From assembly GCF_900101025.1 (NCBI RefSeq), contig NZ_FMUH01000008.1:62001-126000 (forward strand): a stretch of 64,000 nt of DNA, read 5' to 3'. A program made the translations under genes and the position numbers. Origin of the DNA: Klenkia marina. Its GTDB lineage: Bacteria > Actinomycetota > Actinomycetes > Mycobacteriales > Geodermatophilaceae. The first letter of the stretch is position 1; each line of letters starts with the position of its first letter. Positions 56,583 through 64,000 of the stretch are shown here, piece by piece. The notes beneath the pieces are model-generated. The model was given only the letters and a program-made list of their open reading frames with translations. It was not told the origin of the DNA and did not search any database.

Positions 56583-56592
56583 TGCGTCTCGG

Positions 56593-57867
<1,275 letters not shown>

Positions 57868-57907
57868 CGGTGTCTCCTCTTCCGGTTCGGAGTGGGCTGG
57901 GGGCGGG

Positions 57908-58741
57908 TCAGCCCTTGACGGCCCCGTTGGTGAGCCCGGCGACGATGCGGCGCTGGAAGATCAGCACCAGCACGACGACGGGGATGGTGACGATGACGGC
58001 GGCCGCGGCGATCGCGCCCGTGGGGTCCTCGAACTGCGAGGCGCCCGAGAACAGACCCAGGGCCGCCGGCACCGGGCGGGACGCCGACGTGGAGGTCAGC
58101 GAGATGCCGTAGACGAAGTCGTTCCAGGCGATGAAGAAGGCGATGATCGCCGTGGTGAACACCCCGGGTGCGGCCAGCGGCACGATGACCTTGCGGAAGG
58201 CCTGCCAGGTGGTGGCCCCGTCGACCTGGGCCGCCTGCTCCATCTCCCACGGGATCTCGCGGAAGAACGCCGACATCGTCCAGATCGACAGCGGCAGGGT
58301 CAGCGACAGGTACGGGATGATCAACCCGGGCCAGGTGTCGTAGAGCCCGATGTTGCGCCACAGGTTGAACAGCGGCGTCACGATCGAGATCACCGGGAAG
58401 ATGGCCACCGCGAGCGCGGTGCCCAGGATGAACTTCTTGCCGGGGAAGTCCAGCCGGGCGATCGCGTACGCGGCGAACATCGACAGCACGCAGCTGATGA
58501 ACGTCGCGATGAGGCAGATGCCGAACGAGTTGCGCAGCGCCGGCAGGAACAGGTCCGAGCCCGTGCCGGTGAAGATCGTCGCGTAGTTCTCGGTCGAGGG
58601 CGTGGTCGGCAGGAACTGGGCGTTGGCCAGGTCGGCCGGCGCCTTGAACGACAGCGAGATGATCCACGCGATCGGGGCCAGGCAGTACAGCGCGATCAGG
58701 ACCCCGCCGATGATCCAGCCGGTCTTCTCCTTGGTGGACAT
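57908..58741 (-). CDS. sugB: Sugar ABC transporter permease, MalG/SugB type
   Basis: 277 residues with six membrane segments. EAA loop is EQAAQVDGATTWQAFRKVIVPLAAPG. Paired with the SugA-like permease. ATG at 58741 overlaps the stop of the preceding permease gene (TGATG), showing tight coupling. Confidence 0.9.
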   Translation of the reverse strand: MSTKEKTGWIIGGVLIALYCLAPIAWIISLSFKAPADLANAQFLPTTPSTENYATIFTGTGSDLFLPALRNSFGICLIATFISCVLSMFAAYAIARLDFPGKKFILGTALAVAIFPVISIVTPLFNLWRNIGLYDTWPGLIIPYLSLTLPLSIWTMSAFFREIPWEMEQAAQVDGATTWQAFRKVIVPLAAPGVFTTAIIAFFIAWNDFVYGISLTSTSASRPVPAALGLFSGASQFEDPTGAIAAAAVIVTIPVVVLVLIFQRRIVAGLTNGAVKG

Positions 58742-59706
58742 CAGCGCTCCCCTCGAGCCTGGGCCAGGTCGACCTTGAAGCCCTTGATGAACAGGAAGGC
58801 GATCAGCACGACGAACAGGAACAGCAGCACCGACACCGCTGAGCCCAGGCCGATCTCCAGCCGCGAGATGGTCTGCCGGTAAGCCAGGAACGAGACCGAC
58901 TCCGTGCCGTTGGCGCCGGCGGTCATGATGAAGATCGAGTCGAAGACCCGGAACGCGTCGAGCGTGCGGAACAGCAGCGCGACCATGATCGCGGCCTTCA
59001 TGTTCGGCAGCGTCACCCGCCGCATCCGCTGCCACCAGGTGGCGCCGTCGACCTTGGCGGCCTCCTGCAGCACCTCGGGCACCTGGGCCAGGCCGGCCAG
59101 CAGGAGCAGCGAGATGAACGGCGTGGTCTTCCAGATCTCCGCCAGGCAGATGACGAACAGCGACGTGCCGAAGTCACCGAACCAGTCGGTGGTCGTGTCC
59201 ACCCCGGGCAGCCAGGCGAACCAGCTGTTCACGAACCCCGTGTTGATGTCGAACGCGAACTGCCACGCGAACGCCGACACCACCGTGATGACCGCGTAGG
59301 GGATCAGGATCGCGGCCCGCAGGACCGGCCGGATCGCCTGCAGCGCCTTGTTCATCACCAGCGCCAGCGCGAAGCCGAGCACCAGCTCGACGGCCACGGT
59401 GACCACCGTGATGAGCGCGGTGACGCCGACGGCGGTCCACCACAGCGAGTCGGTGAGGATGACCAGGTAGTTGCTCAACCCGGTGAACGAGCGGTTCTCC
59501 GGGTCGGTCAACCGGTAGTCGAACAACGAGTCGTAGAAGGCCTGGGCGATCGGGTAGGCCGTGACCAGCAGCATGACCGCCAGCGCCGGTCCGGCCAGCA
59601 GCCACCCGAGCTTGCGCTCGGACTTCGCCCGGTCGCTGGTGTGCCGGTCGGGTGCCGAGACGGGCTCGGTCCTCTTCCCCGCCGGCGGGAGCGTCGTCGT
59701 GCTCAC
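58741..59706 (-). CDS. sugA: Sugar ABC transporter permease, MalF/SugA type
   Basis: 321 residues: a cytoplasmic N-terminus of about 35 residues and six membrane segments, with EAA loop EAAKVDGATWWQRMRRVTLPNM. GTG at 59706 has a GAGGAGG site close upstream; an in-frame run further upstream has no such site. Forms the channel with SugB. Confidence 0.88.
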   Translation of the reverse strand: MSTTTLPPAGKRTEPVSAPDRHTSDRAKSERKLGWLLAGPALAVMLLVTAYPIAQAFYDSLFDYRLTDPENRSFTGLSNYLVILTDSLWWTAVGVTALITVVTVAVELVLGFALALVMNKALQAIRPVLRAAILIPYAVITVVSAFAWQFAFDINTGFVNSWFAWLPGVDTTTDWFGDFGTSLFVICLAEIWKTTPFISLLLLAGLAQVPEVLQEAAKVDGATWWQRMRRVTLPNMKAAIMVALLFRTLDAFRVFDSIFIMTAGANGTESVSFLAYRQTISRLEIGLGSAVSVLLFLFVVLIAFLFIKGFKVDLAQARGER

Positions 59707-59779
59707 GAGACCTCCTCGCTGGCGCTCGTCGGCCGCGTTCGCGGAGCTGCTGTGCTCATGGGTTCCCTCGCACGCTCGG

Positions 59780-61117
59780 TCACAGCAACTGCTCCTTCCG
59801 CAGGACTGCCTCGATGAGCTCGGTCGCGTCCTGCGGCGTCTGCTCGGGGTCGATGGAGGCCGTGGGGTGGTACTCACGCTGGAGCCCGCCGGAGACCTCG
59901 CTGTAGTACGGCGTCTGCGGCCGCGGGGCCGCCAGCTCGAGGGACTCCAGGATCACCGGGGCCTGGGGGAACGCCTCGAGCACCTCGGGGTCCTCGTACA
60001 CCGTGGAGTCCGAGGCCGGGTTGCCGTTGCTGGTGAAGTAGTAGGCCTGGTTCTCGGTGCTCGTGATGCACTCCGTGGCCTCGTAGGCCAGCTCCGGGTG
60101 CTCGCTGAACGCACCCACGCCCAGGTTGATCCCGCCGTAGGGCGGAGCCGCCTCGGTGTCGGCGTCGACCCGCGGGTAGACGGTGGCGGCGTAGTCGTCG
60201 ACGGTGGCCTGGTCCAGGGTCCCGGCCTCCACGGCCGCGAGCCCCCGGGGGTAGACGAACGGGTAGTTGACCATGAAGCCGCCCTGGTCGCTCTCGAAGC
60301 CCGTGGCGGTGGAGTCCTCGTTCGCGGTGGACAGCGCCGGCCCGACCTGACCGGAGTTGGAGATGTCGCGCATGACCTCGGCGGCGCGGACGCCGGCCTC
60401 GCTGGTGAGCCCCAGCTGGATCTCCTCGGGGTCGGTCGAGTTCTCCGCGATGATCGACCCGCCGGCGCTCTCGATCAGCGCGTTGAACCAGACGGTCAGC
60501 GCCTCGGCCCGGATGCCCTGCACGCCGATGAGCACGTCCTGGTCCTGCGCCGCCTGCACGATCTGGTCCCAGGTGACCGGCTGCGACATGTCCAGCCCGG
60601 CCGCCTCGGCCACCGAGGTGCGGTACCAGAGCAGCTGCGTGTTGGCCCAGAACGGCACGGTGACCAGCTCGTCGTCCCACGTGGAGCCCGCGATGGCGCT
60701 GTCCACGACGTCCTCGGTCACCCGCTGCGCGACGTCGTCGGGCACCGGCGCCAGGAACCCGGCCTGGGCGAACTCCGGGATGAAGGGCGGGTCCAGGCTC
60801 ATGATGTCGATGGAGGCGTCGTTGGCCGCCAGCCGGCGGACCAGCTGCTCGCGCTGCGCCGACGCCTCGCGCGGCAGCACCGAGGTGCTGATCGTGTAGC
60901 GGCCCTCGGCGGCGTCGGTGCACCGGGAGGCGATCTCGGCCTGCCCCCCGGAGTCGGGGTTGATGTACCAGTTCAGCACCGGTACGCCGCCGTCGTCGCT
61001 GCCGCAGGCCGCCAGGCCCGAGGCGAGGACGACGGCGGCGGCGCCGGCGCCGAGGGCCCGCAGCCCCCGCGACCGGCCGGTGCGCGCTCGTCGTGGGGGG
61101 AACTCCGTGGAAGGCAC
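59780..61117 (-). CDS. lpqY: Sugar-binding lipoprotein, LpqY-like (trehalose)
   Basis: 445 residues. Twin-basic start, hydrophobic stretch and lipobox LAAC. The mature part follows LpqY step by step: REQLVRRLAANDASIDIMSLD, WANTQLLWYRTSV, NYPFVYPRG, GGINLGVGAFS. LpqY-SugABC recycles trehalose released from trehalose mycolates in mycobacteria; the ligand here is likely trehalose or a related disaccharide, by similarity. GTG at 61117. Confidence 0.85.
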   Translation of the reverse strand: MPSTEFPPRRARTGRSRGLRALGAGAAAVVLASGLAACGSDDGGVPVLNWYINPDSGGQAEIASRCTDAAEGRYTISTSVLPREASAQREQLVRRLAANDASIDIMSLDPPFIPEFAQAGFLAPVPDDVAQRVTEDVVDSAIAGSTWDDELVTVPFWANTQLLWYRTSVAEAAGLDMSQPVTWDQIVQAAQDQDVLIGVQGIRAEALTVWFNALIESAGGSIIAENSTDPEEIQLGLTSEAGVRAAEVMRDISNSGQVGPALSTANEDSTATGFESDQGGFMVNYPFVYPRGLAAVEAGTLDQATVDDYAATVYPRVDADTEAAPPYGGINLGVGAFSEHPELAYEATECITSTENQAYYFTSNGNPASDSTVYEDPEVLEAFPQAPVILESLELAAPRPQTPYYSEVSGGLQREYHPTASIDPEQTPQDATELIEAVLRKEQLL

Positions 61118-61273
61118 CGTGCGCCGCCTCCGGTGGACTCGGGCGGCAGAGCCGCGGACGTCCGGTGATCCATGATCACCAGCTGTGAGGCGACTGTGGT
61201 CCAGGCCACCGCGGAGCGCAAACCGAGATCCGGACCGTTGCAGGGTCGTGACCTCCAGGCCCGGCGCGACGGG

Positions 61274-62515
61274 TCAGGAGGCGGGTTCGGGTCCCCCGGC
61301 CAGCACCGCCGGCGTGGTCAGCTCGGCCGGGGTGCGGGGCAGCTCGGAGTCCAGGTACGAGCGCAGCGCAGCGGTCGTGCCGACGTCCCGGCCGGCCTGC
61401 TCGGACAGGAACCACCGGTGCTCGAGCACCTCGTGGAACAGCTGCGCGGGAGCCACCCGGCCGGCCAGGTGCCGGGGTACGGCCTGCACGACCGGCAGGT
61501 ACACCTCGGACATCCACCGGTGCCCCGCGACCGTCTCGGGCACCGGCGCCCCACCCTCCTGCTCCAGCCACGCCCGGTAGCTGCGCAGGTCGTTGAGCAG
61601 GCGGCGGGCCTGGTTCTCCTGCACCTCGAGGCCGGTGAGGCGGAAGAGCTCCCGGCGGTGCTGACCGGGCTCGGACACCCGGGTCTGCACCCGCAGCCGG
61701 GCGCCCTCGGGGGTGTGCACCAGCTCGATCTCGCCGGCGTCGAAGCCCAGCTCGTTGATCCACTGCAGCCGCTCCGCCACGCGGTAGCGCTGCTCGTCGC
61801 GCCGGAAGACCTCCTCGCGGGTCACCGCGTCCCACAGGGCCTCGTACCGGCCCGGCAGCGACTCCGCCACCGCGATCGGGTCGATCTCGGGGCTCAGCAG
61901 CTCACCGAACTGCAGGTCCAGCAGCTCGGCGCCGACCCGCTCGCGGGCGAGGTCGACGTCGTAGCGGCGCATGCCGGCGCTGAGCTCGGGGCGGCGCTCG
62001 ACGGTCTCGGCGTCGACCAGGTAGGCCTGCAGGCCGTCGGCGTCGGGCCGGAACAGGGTGTTGGACAGCGAGCAGTCACCCCAGAAGACACCGGCCAGGT
62101 GCAGCCGCACGAGCAGCACGACCATCGTGTCGAGCAGCTTGGACGTCGAGTACTGGCTGCGCGGGCTGGAGAACACGTGCCGGTAGGACATCGAGTACTC
62201 GAGGTACCGGGTGACCAGGATGGCCTCCTGGTCGTCGGGCCGGTCGATGCAGATGCCGAGCACCGACACCGCGGGGAGGCCCTCCTCTACGAACTCGCCC
62301 AGCAGCGCGTACTCCTTGCGCGCCAGCGGTTCGGCGATCTCCTTGAGGGCGAACACCGCGCCCTCGGCCGCCACGAAGCGCACGACGTGCCGCGAGATGC
62401 CCCGCTGCGGCACGTCGAGCAGCAGCGCGGGGTCCCACTCGGCCAGCGGCTGCTCCCAGGGCAGGGACAGCAGCGCGGCGGCCTCGGTGGCCGGTGGCCG
62501 GAACAGGTACCGCAC
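61274..62515 (-). CDS. DUF4032 domain protein (kinase-like fold) linked to the sugar importer
   Basis: 413 residues. N-terminal half resembles lipopolysaccharide-kinase-like/protein-kinase folds (VFALKEIAEPLARKEYALL, LHLAGVFWGDCSLSNTLF with HxD-like GDCSLSN, then YLVDAETVE as a DFG-like metal site), and the DUF4032 domain covers residues about 245-410. Pro/Ala-rich C-terminal tail. No known substrate; the fold suggests phosphotransfer. GTG at 62515. It precedes lpqY on the same strand. Confidence 0.8.
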   Translation of the reverse strand: MRYLFRPPATEAAALLSLPWEQPLAEWDPALLLDVPQRGISRHVVRFVAAEGAVFALKEIAEPLARKEYALLGEFVEEGLPAVSVLGICIDRPDDQEAILVTRYLEYSMSYRHVFSSPRSQYSTSKLLDTMVVLLVRLHLAGVFWGDCSLSNTLFRPDADGLQAYLVDAETVERRPELSAGMRRYDVDLARERVGAELLDLQFGELLSPEIDPIAVAESLPGRYEALWDAVTREEVFRRDEQRYRVAERLQWINELGFDAGEIELVHTPEGARLRVQTRVSEPGQHRRELFRLTGLEVQENQARRLLNDLRSYRAWLEQEGGAPVPETVAGHRWMSEVYLPVVQAVPRHLAGRVAPAQLFHEVLEHRWFLSEQAGRDVGTTAALRSYLDSELPRTPAELTTPAVLAGGPEPAS

Positions 62516-62539
62516 GCCCGGTGAACCTACCCGCCGGGC

Positions 62540-63217
62540 TCAGCGCCCGGGGGCGACCCGGGCGACGGTGGCGGCCTGCCGGGCGCGCTGCTCGGCGGTG
62601 CCCGGCCGCAGCACCAGGCCCACGAGCCAGGACAGGACGACGGCCGCGGTGTCCTCGTCGAGGAACAGGGCCGAGCGCAGCCGCTGCGTGACCGCGCCCT
62701 GGTCGGCGGCCTGCAGCAGGCGGGCCAGCACCTCGGGCTCGGTCTGGGCCAGCCGGCGCAGCACCGGGTGCCCGCCGACCTCCTCGGCCAGCGCCAGCAA
62801 CGCCCGCTCGCGCGGGAGGCCGGCGGCCAGGCCCGCCAGGCGCGCCAGCTCGGCCGCCAGCAGCGCGGTCGCGACGTCGTCCTTGGTGCGGAAGTGGTTG
62901 TACAGCGTGGCCTTGGCGACCCCGGCGGCGGAGGCGACGTGCTGCATCGTCGTCCGCTTGAGGCCGTGCTCGGCGAACGCGACGGCCGCCCCGGCCAGCA
63001 GGCCGCGGCGGGTGCGGGCCAGCGCGGCCCCGGCCTTGGTGGGGGCTCCCCCGGCCGGCGGCCGCAGCAGCGGCAGCTCGCCGAGCACCACGGTGGCGTG
63101 GCGCCCGGTCTCCTCGGCCGGCACCGCGGCGGGCGGGGTGGCGGTGAGCACGGTGCCGGTGTCCTCGATGGTGCGCGGCGAGTACCGGTCGGGCAGCGGG
63201 AGCGGGTTCACCCACAC
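62540..63217 (-). CDS. TetR-family transcriptional regulator
   Basis: 225 residues. TetR HTH at about 70-115: GAAVAFAEHGLKRTTMQHVASAAGVAKATLYNHF. The N-terminal 60 residues precede the HTH and include WVNPLPLPDRYSPRTIEDTGT, longer than in most TetRs. Start GTG at 63217; a GTG at 63211 is an alternative. Probably regulates the DUF4032/lpqY-sug genes that follow on the same strand, 24 nt on; this is inferred from position. Confidence 0.85.
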   Translation of the reverse strand: MWVNPLPLPDRYSPRTIEDTGTVLTATPPAAVPAEETGRHATVVLGELPLLRPPAGGAPTKAGAALARTRRGLLAGAAVAFAEHGLKRTTMQHVASAAGVAKATLYNHFRTKDDVATALLAAELARLAGLAAGLPRERALLALAEEVGGHPVLRRLAQTEPEVLARLLQAADQGAVTQRLRSALFLDEDTAAVVLSWLVGLVLRPGTAEQRARQAATVARVAPGR

Positions 63218-63337
63218 TGTGTCCCACTGCGCTCACCCTGGGTCAAGGACGTCGGGCGCGAGCAGCGCTCGTGTCGCCCCACCCGCCTCACCCGACCGCG
63301 CCGGTGAGGGCTTCGGCGGAGCCCCGACGGGCGGGGG

Positions 63338-63709
63338 TCAGGCTGCGAGGGCGACGGGGTCGCGGCGGCGGGCCGGCGCGCCCACGAGTGCCAGTGCCGG
63401 CTCGGCCACCGGCGCGGCGACGGCGGGCTGCTCGACCGGTGCGGCGGGGACCAGTGGCGTGACGGCGGGGGCTCCGGCGCCGGCGCGCAGGTCCTGGCTG
63501 ACCTGTGCGAGCAGGTCGGCCAGCTCGACGTCGAGGGCGTCGCAGATCGAGGCCAGCAGCTCGGAGGAGGCCTCCTTCTGCCCGCGCTCGACCTCCGACA
63601 AGTAACCCAGGCTGACCCGGGCCGCGCCGGAGACGTCGCGCAGGGTGCGGCGCTGGCGCAACCGGTGGCCGCGCAGGGTGGTGCCGAGCTGGGTGCGCAG
63701 CAGCGTCAT
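63338..63709 (-). CDS. clgR: ClgR-type XRE regulator
   Basis: 123 residues. HTH core [56 protein letters not shown]-type text is that of ClgR, the activator of clp protease genes in actinobacteria. The last 50 residues are an Ala/Pro/Val-rich tail. ATG at 63709. Downstream of pgsA, as in many actinobacteria. Confidence 0.9.
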   Translation of the reverse strand: MTLLRTQLGTTLRGHRLRQRRTLRDVSGAARVSLGYLSEVERGQKEASSELLASICDALDVELADLLAQVSQDLRAGAGAPAVTPLVPAAPVEQPAVAAPVAEPALALVGAPARRRDPVALAA

Positions 63710-63822
63710 CGCCGTCTCCTGTCCCGATCGGTGATCGTGGTCCCACGGTACGCGGGAGCAGCCGTGTCGACCGCTCGGACCGGTACGCGTCCGCTCAGGG
63801 CGCAACGGCGGCAGGCGCCGGA

Positions 63823-64000
63823 CTATGCCGCGGTGTCGGTGCGGCGGCCCGCGTCGCCGGCGTCGCGACCCGCGGCGGCCCGCCGGGCCGTGGCGTTGCG
63901 CATGGCGCGGGCACTGGTGCGGCGCAACCGCACGGCCCGGACGACGTAGTCCAGCCCGGTCACCAGCGTGAGCACCAGCGCGACGCCCATGAACCACCAC
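63823..64000 (-). CDS. pgsA: Phosphatidylglycerophosphate synthase, C-terminal fragment
   Basis: The last 58 codons: a hydrophobic helix ([20 protein letters not shown]) followed by a basic tail rich in Arg and Ala, matching the end of PgsA-type CDP-alcohol phosphatidyltransferases (TGLDY motif). Gene runs off the window edge. Location directly upstream of clgR is the usual one. Stop TAG at 63825-63823. Confidence 0.7.
   Translation of the reverse strand, partial: WWFMGVALVLTLVTGLDYVVRAVRLRRTSARAMRNATARRAAAGRDAGDAGRRTDTAA

Overview
The window is about 73-75% G+C and packed with short-spaced, often 4-bp-overlapping genes that frequently start with GTG. It carries the core actinobacterial block recA-recX, miaB, miaA-dapF, hflX, lexA, nrdR-nrdJ, lhr/nei2 and clgR-pgsA. 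Together with LOV/PP2C signalling, mycobacterial-type SOS boxes (CGAAC-N4-GTTCG) and RecA-NDp promoters, this points to a high-GC actinobacterium. A Geodermatophilaceae-like genome (Modestobacter, Blastococcus, Geodermatophilus) is my best guess, from gene content only.

Layout. 1-6741: a partial peptide-binding lipoprotein, a serine beta-lactamase homologue, a one-frame fusion of an S9 prolyl-oligopeptidase with a second beta-lactamase domain, and an N-acyl-D-amino-acid deacylase. This looks like a peptide or D-amino-acid scavenging cluster. 6851-9971: GNAT, saccharopine-dehydrogenase-like enzyme, HxGH nucleotidyltransferase and a deaminase-like protein. 9955-14127: a minus-strand chain in which a LOV-GAF-PP2C phosphatase overlaps thyA, then folA, then a HIT protein. 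14344-16040: esterase and rhomboid.

16144-20758 is a foreign island of visibly lower G+C. It is bounded by perfect 11-bp inverted tips (TGTCGAGTCTC / GAGACTCGACA) with sub-terminal repeats of about 22 bp and an imperfect 5-bp target duplication. It starts directly at the nrdJ stop codon and separates nrdJ from a hairpin that was probably its terminator. Such ends resemble Tn7/Tn5053/IS21-type elements, but no DDE transposase or AAA ATPase is present. Cargo: a Gly/Pro/Tyr octapeptide-repeat protein, an unknown protein coupled to a PD-(D/E)XK-like nuclease with a winged helix, a small HTH protein, and a DUF1883-TIR protein. I regard this as the most interesting part of the window: a cargo-only element, possibly carrying an undescribed defence system.

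20759-34047: nrdJ and nrdR (class II ribonucleotide reductase and its repressor), a LysM protein divergent from lexA across three SOS boxes, a propeller-like exported protein, PAP2 phosphatase, hflX, an ArsR/MFS pair, and dapF-miaA with a dioxygenase-like gene. 34088-42716: DUF349 and DUF4192 proteins, miaB and a glutamate-type ABC transporter (gluABCD-like). 42799-54510: recX-recA with a LexA box and a RecA-NDp promoter, HxlR/quinone-reductase pair, DUF3046, acyl-CoA dehydrogenase, Lhr helicase and Nei2-type glycosylase. 54581-64000: PspA, a PfkB kinase, an LpqY-SugABC-like trehalose importer with a DUF4032 gene and TetR regulator, clgR and the 3' end of pgsA.

The DNA-damage genes (recA, lexA, LysM/ChiZ-like, recX, nrdJ/nrdR, lhr, nei2) form a dispersed repair theme. 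recA and the LysM gene seem to carry both LexA and PafBC-type control. No tRNA, rRNA or CRISPR array is visible.
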